From NCBI GenBank assembly GCA_028023455.1, contig JAQFVV010000042.1, positions 5,849,922-5,913,921 of the forward strand: a DNA stretch of 64,000 bases. The letters run 5' to 3'. Source of the DNA: Epiperipatus broadwayi. Lineage: Eukaryota > Onychophora > Udeonychophora > Euonychophora > Peripatidae. The first letter of the stretch is position 1; each line of letters opens with the position of its first letter. The translations under genes were made by a program, and so were the position numbers. Shown here in pieces: positions 34,151 through 46,100 of the stretch. The notes below the pieces were generated by a model, which ran no database searches, had not been told where the DNA came from, and saw only the letters and a list, made by a program, of their open reading frames with translations.

Positions 34151-34414
34151 TAAGTATATTTTTTATAATTTAATTTTAGATATATTATTGAATAAGACAT
34201 AAGTTCCAATGCATGTAAATGTCACTTTGCCATATTCGCTTAAATCTTTATTTTAAAGTACACAATTTTTGTTAATATTTCTTCAATTATCACACTGCCA
34301 CTAATGTTTCATTGTAAATATTTTCAATAATTTTTTAATAAAATTACCAATATAAGTCCGTTTTAAATTACCAAATGCTTGTAGAAATTAGGCCTATTAC
34401 ACCCCAGGTACTTA

Positions 34415-34600
34415 CAAATAATTTGCCTGATGACGTATTACCCTGAAGGCATACCGGTCTAAGTTGCGATTTTTAAGTCCGTCTCCAAGTGACTGCAGAC
34501 ATCTACTCGCTAAGATGTCCATTCTAGTTAACATCCACGTAGCGCTTTCTGAAATAAAAATAAAATTTTAGAAACAAGACTCTAGCACAGCTTCTTTCTT
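34415..34600 (+). mobile_element. SINE or retroelement 3' tail with hammerhead-like CTGATGA...GAA core
   Basis: GCCTGATGACGTATTACCC then TGAAGGC at 34426 resembles the CUGANGA...GAAA strands of hammerhead ribozymes found in Penelope-like elements and SINE-like derivatives, with GAAG instead of GAAA. It is followed by about 110 bp of GC-richer body (CCGGTCTAAGTTGCG, CCACGTAGCGC) and an A-rich tail GAAATAAAAATAAAATTTTA (34552-34571). The tail supports a retroposed origin; ribozyme function is unlikely given the altered core. Confidence 0.45.
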
Positions 34601-34639
34601 GGTCCTGAAAAAATAAAAAAAATAGGATAAGGCTATTAT

Positions 34640-37320
34640 TTAATTCTGACTATTCATCTATCTATACGCTATTGTAGGGGGGTGATTGTAGTTCAAGATT
34701 AATCAAATATAGATTTTTGTTCAATGAAAAAAGTCATACAAAATAAAACTTAACTCATTGAACATATCACTATTAAGACCCATACATTAATTAATTAATT
34801 TTACAGTTATTGACATGATTTTGGAATTTACTATATCAATAATGTACAAAACCATGATTGTATTTGTTTTGACAATTGAATAATTTTACTGAAAGATATA
34901 TATAATTACTTAATAGTTCCATCTCATAATGATGAAGCAAGTTTAATTAATACTGATAATATAACTTTTATTACAGAAATTGAAACAAGGGATAGAGTAG
35001 CTTACAAATTATTGGATTAAGATAATCTACTGATCTTTACATAATATTATGGAAGGTGGCGGTGATTTACAACAATAATGTTTGCCTTATTTATTCCATA
35101 TTGGAATTATAAGAATCTATCAGCCCATTGTAGATTTGAATCTTAACAATTTATGGTATTTCTTTGTTTAAGAGAACTGTTCTTAATTTTATACCATTTT
35201 GCATTCAGATTTATAAGATCTGGAATTTCTTATACAAAATATTTTTATTTTCTTTAAACAAAAATCTTTTTCCAATGATGAGAAATAAATTGCTATAGAC
35301 TTGTAGACTTATTTAATTTGGAACACTGATTTTTAAATTTATTTTCTCTGATGGAACTTAAAAGTGTCATCTCATTGGGAATGCATGTTTGTGTTTCATT
35401 TTGAAAGCAAGTTGTGTGAACAAATTAATAACAGCTTTACATCAGAAATAGCTTGCTATTGTTTTTTTAAAATTCAGTATTATAATTCTTAGTAATGGGT
35501 TTTGGAATAAAATCAAATAAATGATTTGTCTGTTTGATTTTGTTTACTTTTTATGTAAATATTTTTATATTGTATTCAGTAGAAGCAAATGTACTGGTTT
35601 TTCTGAACAATTTGTAGTGATCTCATATTTGAATGCTTTTAAATTGTTTTTAAAAAGTCTTACAGTATGGTATTGCATTTTCATTAGTTTTTAATTGTTT
35701 GTTTCCTGAAGTATGTTTGACCCGGGAAGTCCTTTTCAAGGTATATTTGTGCAAACAGAGAAAGAAGATAGTGAAAAAATTGTCTATCTAATCATTTATT
35801 TTTCTTAACCAGATATCAAATACATTTTTGTCTATGCATTTAAATACTAAACCATAAATTAACATGGTAATGCTTTTAAATAAAACAATTGCCCAGAGTA
35901 TATAGTTAGAACATTTTAAGGGATGGGCACACTCTGTTTTCTTAAAGAATTAAAGATGTTATTTATTTAGAAATATGTAAAACTTTTTCAGTATATTATT
36001 ATTTTAAGACATTCTTTGTAAATACTTAACATTAAACTATCCAAATAATTTAAAAGATTTTATCTTTTTGAAGATCATATTTTGATAATTAAAAAATCTG
36101 TTTTAGTATTTTTAAAAATTATCATTTTAATTGTAAATTTCAAAGGCTGCTCCCCCTTCCCACATCTGCAAATGAATTTGTTATAGTTGATAATAATTTG
36201 CAAATTTAAGTTTTTATTCAGATATAATAAATTAATGGCTCATAAAATTAAAATGGCAATAGCTTAAAGATAAACAGTGTGTAATTATTAAGTTTTTGTC
36301 ATGAGTCATGTTTTTCCTTTTAAATGACAAATACATATTATGAGAAATATTTGTCTAAGTCTTGAAATAATGCCACATACACTTATAATTTGTAAATGTA
36401 TTATTTAGATGTACTTTTTATAGTTGTAGGAATGTTTGTAAATATTTATCTTCAGACATTTCCTAATTTAACATGGTGGAGGTATTGGGGTGGGGGTGGG
36501 GGGTTTAAGATCAGTCATTTTAATAAGAAAGAATTTATAAATATAAAGCGTTTATTCTCTTCAAGAATTGGACAAATATTTATTTGAGAACAATAATTAC
36601 TAAACTTTAAATATAATCTAAAATGATTAATTGATGGTATTTCTCTGTTTTTGCTGACCATGGGTTATATAACATCCATGACTTGAAGTAGATCAGTTTT
36701 TAAAACACAAATACAGACAAAAAAAATTTTTCCATTAAAACTTAACTTTGAATATGAAGTGTTTAATTAAAAAATACTTGTGTATTAGGAGTCTCTACCC
36801 TTTGTTTTCTTTTTTTTTTCTTTTACCTTATTTTTCAGTCAGAAATTTTATGTAAAGCTGAGTTGATATGAATCTTTCATATGTCATATCCTTCACTATG
36901 ATAATGGAATGGCATGTTTGTACAAATATATTTCTTGCCATTAATTACTTATAAAGCACTCCTAACTAATTTTTAGTGGGGTTTTTTTTTTGCTCATTTT
37001 CAACTTTTTGATTTTCTATTGGGGGAGGGGGTAGAATGTTCATATTCATTTATGAATGCTGCTAATGATAATGATGGTGCCAACAGTAATCATCTATGTC
37101 ACAATTGGCAGTTAAGTTTATGTACTTTATTTTTGGTATTTAAAAAATCTCTGATTATCTAATTGCAAACCAATCCTAATATATCCACAGGATATCAATT
37201 TTAAAATCATTTATCAACTTTCAAATCAATCCCTTATAATAATGAATTTATTATTTAAGTTATAATTGTATAACAGATTTGAATACAGACTTTCAAACTT
37301 CCTTCAGCTATTGATCTATA
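34640..37320. other. Featureless intronic DNA
   Basis: There are no genes or repeats that I can support, apart from G-rich tracts at 36480-36507 and 37020-37032. The 63-codon frame at 36396-36587 crosses one of these tracts and is chance. Confidence 0.5.
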
Positions 37321-37408
37321 TTAAACAACTGACCACATACATGAAAAAAATAAATGTTCTCCAATTAAACAACTGACCACACACATGAAAAAAGTAAATG
37401 TTCTCCAA
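37321..37408 (+). repeat. 44-bp tandem duplication
   Basis: TTAAACAACTGACCACA, then ACATGAAAAAA and AAATGTTCTCCAA, occurs at 37321-37364 and 37365-37408 with only a few differences. The second copy runs into the MITE arm. A related ACCACACACA word precedes the MITE arm at 25610, so this unit may belong to the element. Confidence 0.8.
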
Positions 37409-37836
37409 TATCCGTATTTCATGCTGAAACAGCACTCATTAGTTGGTCCAGATTATCATCTCCCAGACATATATAATCAGTGCTCGCATTAAATTAAAAT
37501 AGCAAATCCTCAAGCTTTAATGGACAGATTTTAATACTACTTCACCCTCCAAATCTTCAACAATCCATCCCATTGAAAATCTGATGATGGAATGCCCAAA
37601 TTCCTTGTTGATGCCGATATTATTGACATACCCATGTTGACCGTAAGTCACTTTGCCCCCTCATGTATAAAACATCCATTTAAATATACAGAAGAGTGAT
37701 GGGTAGGATACAGATTAAATCTAATTTGGAAGATTTGCTATCTTAATATAAATTGAGCACCGATTACATATATGTGTATAGAATATGATAATCTGGACCA
37801 CCTGTTGAGTGCTGGATCAGCATGAAATACATATTG
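37406..37836. mobile_element. MITE with ~120-bp terminal inverted repeats, full-length copy
   Basis: The left arm CAATATCCGTATTTCATGCTG, CAGCACTCA, GTGGTCCAGATTATCAT-like, TATATAATCAGTGCTC, AAAATAGCAAATC is complemented by the right arm ending GATGCTGGATCAGCATG-like then AAATACATATTG at 37836; the complements of GATAATCTGGACCACC and GAGCACCGATTACATATA are clear. The 431-bp element is noncoding. Partial relatives lie at 14876, 21676 and 25610-25760. Confidence 0.82.
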
Positions 37837-38530
37837 TAACGGGATGGGATCCAGGGGTTTGGTCCGGGGTGATGTCAAAAATCATCATTAACCCCAAGTC
37901 AACAATATTTCAAATAAAATAAGATATTTCAATTAAAATGATTTAATATGAAATATAAAGTAATGAGCAATATCAAAAAATATATGCTACATATTATAAG
38001 AGAGCATGAGATCAAGAAATCTCTGTGAGATCAGCATAGCTAACCATAATTTTACCAGCACTCCCCAAAAGTTATAATCATTCATCATCATGAATGATCT
38101 ATCAAAATAAATCAACAGTCCATCTTGTGGCTGGATTTGAACAATACAAAATATAAATTAACAATCAATTTGGTGACTGGATTGGAAATGGGTCTTCTGT
38201 AAACTAGGCTAATTATTGAGCCATTACCAGTTTGAGGCAATTATTTAACCATTAATTTGGAGGAACAAAGTGTTCATCCATCAGAATACATAGGAATCAA
38301 AACAATACTGTTGGGACATTAAAACATGTTGATCATCATCAATGCTCTAGCCACATAATACCATTAATATACTGGCCATTATAAACTTAATTCTAAAAGT
38401 CTAAACTAAATAAAATGCAGTGCATGGACTTTGAAGAATATCCTCTTTGCGCCAACTCGGGAATCATCATCATCTGGATGCTCATACACTAAATGTAACA
38501 TCCCATTCATATATCGGCCATTATATTTGA
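37834..38530 (+). repeat. Unclassified ~700-bp repeat-like block
   Basis: This starts exactly at the MITE edge with TGTAACGGGATGGGATCC, an LTR-like beginning. It is lower in T-runs than its neighbours and ends near a second TGTAACATCCCATTC (38492). Two diverged internal repeats (ACAGTCCATCTTGTGGCTGG and ACAATCAATTTGGTGACTGG) lie at about 38113 and 38160. There is no frame and no clear target duplication. It could be a solo LTR or other noncoding insertion. Confidence 0.35.
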
Positions 38531-39654
38531 ATTTAGCTCAGACTGTTATGTACTAAGAAATGTTGGAATACGATTTTTATCAATTGAATACATGTTTATT
38601 AACAATAAAAGAAAAAATGAAATTAAGGTTTTTAGATTATGGCTCTACAATTAGAAGCCTTTTGATTTTGATTGACATACATTAATAAAAAAAATTATCA
38701 CATTGTGATTTACATATATGTTTCAGTAGGTTTATTTAAATCACAATCAGCACACAGATATGTGTCTGAAGATATTTGAATTGACATTTAATACTAAAAA
38801 AAATGATTAAAATTTTACGTATATCTAACATTATCTGCAATACAACTGACGTATATACGCACACTTACATGTGTGTGCATGTAATTTCTGAACATATTTG
38901 AATTGCCATAAAACAAACATTTTTAGTTGTCACCTTTAAACGATTAAAATTTTACGTGTGTGCATATATATATGCACACTGACTTTTACCTATTTTAACT
39001 TGTTATAATAATATTTTTCATAATTCACTATTGAAAGTATATAGAATCATGTTTAATTTTTTTATAACAGTTGAATAACTTTTTTTTTTTGAAATATGAA
39101 TTTCTTGACCACTGATAAAAGTTAAATCCTTCAGCAGGTATATTTTATTTAATTTTTTTTTTTGACAGATTACTCTAAAAAAGTTTTGTTTTTTCATCAG
39201 GTTACTCTTGACTAATTATAGTTTTCTTTTTTTTAATTAAAAAAAATATATTGTCAATTTTATGACTGGTCACTTTTTGATTGTTGATTAATTAATTATC
39301 AATGCTTTTAAATTAAGCTAAAAGATTTGTTTTTTGATTTTGATTCAAACAAAATTATGATTACATTATCACAGATTGCTTCTCTAAAAGATTTTAAAAT
39401 ATCTTTTAATTTTAACTTAGATTATTTTAATGGAAGCAGAGTTATTTATTTGCATTACTCTTTTTTTTAAAAAAATACAGAATTTAAACAATTTAAGATA
39501 ATACTGTTTTATATTATATATCTTTGATTTTCAAAATGTCATTTCAGATCAAAGAATATTAAAATGAAATAACTCATTGTATATATGTGCGAGCGTTTAT
39601 CTGTAATTCCCTGCATGTATAGATAAACAGCAGCATATATATATCAATTCTTCA

Positions 39655-40130
39655 AGCTTTTTATTGGTAAGCTTAGTTGTCTGGGTAAGATTGGTCTACA
39701 GTTACATCAGGAAAAGAATAATTCAGGTATGGTTGGCATTCTCCCTTCTGTCCAGTTTGATGAACTTCAGGCCAGCAAACTATCTTGTTCAGATTTGTAG
39801 CTATGAATTTCAACACAAAGAAGTGGGTCATTTTCCTCCATGTGAATTCAAACTCCACCATGAAACTGTAGAGCAGCTGCTTCCTCCTTTCTTGACTTCA
39901 AGTACATCTTCATGGGAGCTCTGTCTAACTTTGCTAGTTAATTCTGCAGCCAGCTATTCTGCTTTTCAAAATATTAGCCATGCCTTCTGGCCAGCTCTTA
40001 CAAAATATATTTAGCCAAGACTTAATACTGGACTCTTCTGGCCAGCTTTTATAAAAACCACAAGCCAAACTTTTTAAAAACTAAAAAACCAGACTGTTCT
40101 TTTCAAAAACTACTATCCAGACTAAAATAA
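39655..40130. other. Unassigned GC-richer segment with a 116-codon frame
   Basis: The forward frame 39664-40014 (MVSLVVWVRLVYSYIRKRII start) matches no family I know and has no flanking splice logic. The motif TCTGGCCAGCTCTTACAAAA at 39979 recurs as TCTGGCCAGCTTTTATAAAA at 40037, so part of it is a local repeat. GAATTCAAACTCCACC at 39843 weakly resembles a reversed tRNA B box. I favour noncoding repeat over gene. Confidence 0.3.
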
Positions 40131-43100
40131 ATTTTTCCCCCAAATCTTTTATAGTCTTGGATTTCTGAGGTGATACAAACACAACACATTGCAAACTTTT
40201 CAAACTCTCTAATCCTTTTTACTCTTGAGGTGATAAAATGCAGTAACTGAAACAGTTTTTTCTGTCTTGATTAAAAACAATTTTAATCCCTCCAAAAGCA
40301 TTTTTAATTAAAAGGTACATTTTGGAAATTTATCAGTTTAACTAATTAAAAAGACTTTCAAAAATAGATAATAGACATTTTTATAATTATCAGAAAACAT
40401 GATTATTTTTAAATTTTAAAATAATTTATTAGACCTTTTTAATTGTTTAATTTGTAATAAAATTCTATTTCAAAGTCAGAGTTATTTAACCCTTTATTTA
40501 TTATTTTTATTCCCAGTGAATGTAGAAAAATATAAAAATTTATGTCTGTTTATTTTTACCTTTCCTTTACTTTATATATATATGCACACACCCAAAGTTG
40601 CTGTGTGCCATGTAACCCAACCGGTTACAGTATATTGGGGTTCATTTATCTTTTTCATGTGTGGTCATGTGTATCAGTTGTATGAGATGGAGCGGATAGC
40701 TGGAGGGAGCTTGAACGTCTTCCTTATACAATTACATTCAAAACTCCAAGTATATAAATTATACTTGTATTCAATCAAATATTAAATTATAATTATATAT
40801 TATTCATTAAATTGTTAATATATGAAACATTGAAAAGTCATATTAGTTTTCAGCAATTAAAAATGAACATAATTGTTTTTTTTTTATTAATTCCCTATTC
40901 TTTACCTAGACATTAGAAATATATTAACTCATCTATGCACTTTATTACTGTTTCACAATGCTTTAATTACCACTATCTTTTACAGTTTCAATTGCCCTAG
41001 TAATCGTCTTCCGAATTTTCATTTATATCTTCAAAACTCAACTCATATTATAATCTATTTAATTTGTTTTATTTTTGTTTAATTATATGAGTAAATAAAA
41101 AGGTATACTGCCCTTTAAATACCCTACTCCAGGACAAGGCTTTCAGTAGTCTCATAAAAACATTGAAGAAATATTATCAAGCTTGTCATTTATCAAATGG
41201 TGAGAATTGAAATGTTTCACCCTCTAACTAAGAATTGGTTATCTGTGGGCCAGCTGCTTAAAAGAAACATCTAATCCTGATTGATACTTGTAAAAAAAAA
41301 TGTTTTAGCAGAATAAGGTTTGAATCTGAGTCATGGAATTTTAGAATGATACACTACCATTGTATTATAAACCTCTTATAAATGTAAACACATATTTTAA
41401 AGAAATTTTCTAAATTGTGGGCAGATATTATTTTAAACGCTTTAAATTTTTGTCTTCAAAAACAAATTATCTGTGGTCATTTACATTTCTAAATTATTCT
41501 GAATTGTAATAGCAAATCATTGAAAATGTAAATTTAATATTTTGTGTGTGTGTGTGTGATTTAATTAATTATTGGATTCGTTTGCCTCACCTTAGTCATC
41601 CATTGAAAATATGTATAAATTAATTTTTAAATGTTTATTTTATGGTATTATTACATCCTATTTTTATTTCTATTCTCGTATCAAGCCATTTAAACATTTG
41701 ACTATTGAAATTAAATGTTTATTTTCTTTTTACAATTTTTTTATCAGTATTAAATTCACTTATCTCAAATTCCATTGTATCACAACTATTCATCAGTATA
41801 AAATCTCATACTATCTTTTATCTTACTATGAAGACATTTTTGATAAAATCTTTGTGTTCGTATAAACTATATATATATCAAATAAGTATAAGGCTTTTAA
41901 TCTCACCTAATCTATTAGTTTGGGTATTCAATTTTTTTTTCTTTAGTTTGTAAATTTATGATCAATTTTTTGGTCCGTATTTTTGGGAACTAAATGACAT
42001 AAATATAATGGCATATCATTGGTAATTTTCATTTTTATTTATAAAAAAATAATAAATTTCAAGTTGTTCTTAATTGATACCAGCATACATGACATAATTT
42101 TTTGAAATCAAAGATATATAATATAAAATTGAAATAAACTATTTCCGTATTTCTAAGGATAAACTTGATCCAAACTTCACCCCCAGCACTGTGTATAAAA
42201 TTAAATCCACCCAAAAGGATGTCAATATATTATGGAGAATCTCGAGCATCTCTCTCTGTCTACATGCCTTTCACAACATCAATATTTATATAAAAGAGCA
42301 TCTGACAAGGCAGAATATAACTATCTTTCTAGAACATCAGAAAATAACAAACACCCATTCAGTCCTACTTTGGCTGTAATATAATACATTGAAAGCATAA
42401 AATTAGAGAGGGTTGGTATATAGCCAACAACACCAATGCTATAAACTGCAAAAAAATCATGCTCCCTCTTCTCCAAAAAATTTAAGCTGTAATTTACGTA
42501 AATTTGAATACCATCAGCTAGATATATATCCCTCCTATCCTTTTTTCATATTCTGATCTTACTATGATTATGAGAACAAAATAAGTTCTCGAAAGCGTTC
42601 ATCCATTGTATCACTACTTTTATCAGCTTCTCTATTGCTGCGTTCAAGCACACTCAACACACATTTTAGTGCAAGTAAAAAAGTAGTCTCATGAAATATA
42701 TGATGTTGCTTTAAAATTGAGATGTTGATATGAATTGTCTTAAGAAGCTAATATGCAATGGCAAAGTATCACAATAATGATTCATGGAACTGTCACTCAG
42801 ATAAGTTCATTTGAGGCAGAGATTACATGTATCAATTTTAAGCTGAGTTTTAGTGGCATTAAAAAATATAACAGTAATTTATTAATAATGTAGAACTATC
42901 AATAAGTAAGTCAAATTTATATTTTCAAGAATATAAGAATTGCTATTTGTTGATCTATAGAAGATGCACAATTAAATGAACACAAATTAATTTGTAAAAT
43001 GAATTGGTGAACTCTCTGCATCATAATATTTTAGTTTTTAAGTAACTATTCATTGTATTCAAGAAATGTTTTAATGATTGAAATTAAATCTTTTAAGATT

Positions 43101-46100
43101 GCTAAATTTATATTTGCAGTTGTACTAAAATTAATTATATGTTTATACACTTACTAATTTGTGGATATCGCTTTGAAATTGATGAGTAGTTTTTATTGGT
43201 AGCAAAATTTATATATTTGTAGTTTTATATATTTATAAATATTTTGTATACAGTGACCAAAAGCAAAGAGAGATTATAAAATATATATGATAGTTATTTT
43301 TATTGAATATAAAAATAATATAATAAAGATTGCAAAATTTTTGATAAATTTGGAAAATGTCACAAAATATGAAAACATGCAACAGAAATTTAAAAACTAC
43401 AAACTGTTCTTGATTTTTAGGTCACATTGTATTACATTACTTGTAGAATGGGTTATGGTCATTGATGTTGGTCAAAATTGAATAATTAGGCATGCTACGC
43501 GAGTGTTTCCAATGATCTTTTTTTTTTTTTTTAAAAGTGAAAGGTTATTTTTATAAAAAGTGTAAAGTAATTCCAATCTTTTTAAACTTTTCTCAGAAAA
43601 ATGTATTTCAGTATAAATAATACATACATAGAACATTGATAACTATAGCTATGAGTATCACTACCAGTTGGTCAAAAGCATGCTCAGCACACTATGTTGA
43701 TATATTTAATATCGTTATTTTAAAGTATTAAACAAGCTTTTCTTAGTATAAATGTTGTATGTATTATTGATAATGAAAAAATGTAACGGTAAATTATAAA
43801 TTCAGCAGGCATCAGGGTATACTTTCCAAATCTTCAACATTACTCTCATATTCAATGAATGCACTGATACTTATTTGAACAATTCTGTTAGCCTAGGATT
43901 ATTTATCTAATTAAAAATAACTAGATATCCATTTACCAACTAATAGTTTTTAGCTGAAATAATTACAAGCTGTCTTAAAGAAAAGTATAAGCTTACTGGA
44001 GATCTGGAAAAAAGTTTCAAAGTTCACTCAGCTCAGACTCAAAACTCAGTGAAAATGATAGTGAAATCATTACTTCATAACTTTTGATGTTGACTATATA
44101 ATGCAATTAAGAAATGCAGTTAAGTGGGTATCTATAAATAATGAAAAAATCAGAAAGAAAAAAAATGTCTTCAAGTCAATTGATTTTTTAGATTATGATA
44201 AACTCACCAGTATATATAAGTCCTAAATTAGTATATACATAAGCAAAGTAAAGTATGAATTTAGATTAGCCATTATCATCTTCAGATTCATTTTAATCAA
44301 AAAATGAAATCTGATAAAAGAATCAAAGTTGAGTAATTATGTTTTAATCATAGTGCTTACATAATACAGAATTAAATAAATTTTTGAAAAGATGTCAACT
44401 TCAGTCATTTGTAATATATGGCTGCTATACTACATGGAAAAAGTGACAAGTTTCTCTGTAGTATACACGCATTTCATGAATAATTACTTTTGTGAACTGC
44501 CTTGGAACATAGTCAACAATCCATGCAAATATAGCAGCTGCACAATTTATTTTATTGCTATAATGACAATCGACTTGATGTCAAAAAGGGTTTATTTAAT
44601 GTCATGATTGCTTATTATAAATTAACATATTTCAAAATGACTACATGTTAATTAAAGTAAAAAAAGATTCATTGTATTAAAAATCATAATTTAGAAATCC
44701 AACATTGAAATATGTAATAAATAACCACATTTTTAAATGAGATGTAAATCAATTTTTGAAGAAATTGAGTGCAATATATTTTTACTATGACTGTCATATT
44801 ATATATCTTCAAAAGTTTACTTGCATTTAATTTAAGGCATGTTCATTTATTTATTAAATATTTCAATGTTGGGTTTCTTAACATTTTTAATAAATAGAAT
44901 CTTTGATTCTGCCTTGATTAATGTCTAGATATATTGAAATAAGCTAATTTACAGTAAGTGATGTTCACATTGATAACAATTAAAATCACCAATACATTAA
45001 CTGATATTGCATGGATTGTGGTCAGTGCTTCCAGACAGCTATCAAAGAAACTCATTTATGAAATGCATGTATATTTCAGAACAATTTGCCATCTTTGTCA
45101 TGTAATATGGCAATCTTAATAAAACTATATTGCATACAATAATTGGAACTGATGTCTCTTCAAAAATTTAATTACGTCCTTAACGACTTTAACCTATTTA
45201 TTACAGATACAGGTTTATTCTATATATGAAAATATTAATTTTAATATAAATATGAAATATTTATATATTTTAAATGATTTGCATTTTACAGATATGCAAT
45301 ATGATTTATCACATACACCACTCTTCCTGTACTTTTTAAGTATGACCATGATGAGGATAATTTTTATGTTAATATGCAGGCTCAGATCAGATATCCTGGT
45401 GTAGATTAATAAGTAATTAGTTGATTTGGTGCTAGTCTATGTCTTAAGCAGGCAACTTCCAATATGGCATACCATTCTTTTAATAGATAAAGTGATCTTG
45501 ATCCATTTGCTGTAGCATCAAATATTTTGTTAGTATTCTCTAGTTATAGTTGATAAATGAAGAATTGTTCTTAAATTTTTTACTTGGTATTATGCAGAAC
45601 ACATAGAAATTTGGTGAAAGACATTCTTTTTTAGGTAAATTTGTGGAATCTCACAGTTATTGCTCTTTCAATAAGTAAAGAAATCATCAGTTATCATTAT
45701 TAGAATTAATAGTAATGGGTCATTTGCATATATCTCTTTACAGTTTTACAAATCAATCACAAAATTGTCTAAATTTTCTATAGTAATTCTTTGTTAATAA
45801 TTTATAATTAATGATATGGCAATTTATGCCATTAATTTGTAAATCAATTATAAAGAGAAAAATGTTTTCTATATGCTATTATATCACTGTATTATCATTG
45901 CTGTACAAAATGAAAAATTGAAGTATATATTAATATAAAGTATTAATATTTTATTCAGTAGTGATCTTTGTTTATTTTTTTTAAAACATTTTTAACATAC
46001 CATAATGATCTTAATCAAATTTAATTCAAGTAATAGAAAAAATTAAGGAGTGGACATTTACAGTTTTTGGATTTCAAAAATATTATTTTTAAACATGATT

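Noticed and set aside
33454-34209. 251-codon reverse-strand reading frame
   Set aside because: It spans a GC-rich low-complexity block in which overlapping frames on both strands are also open. The product has no domain and its ends lie in AT-rich DNA. I describe the block but do not call a gene.
37321-37408. CRISPR-like direct repeats
   Set aside because: Only two contiguous units with no spacers, in an animal genome; it is a simple tandem duplication.
39664-40014. 116-codon forward reading frame
   Set aside because: No recognisable family and no splice context, and part of the sequence is a local repeat.
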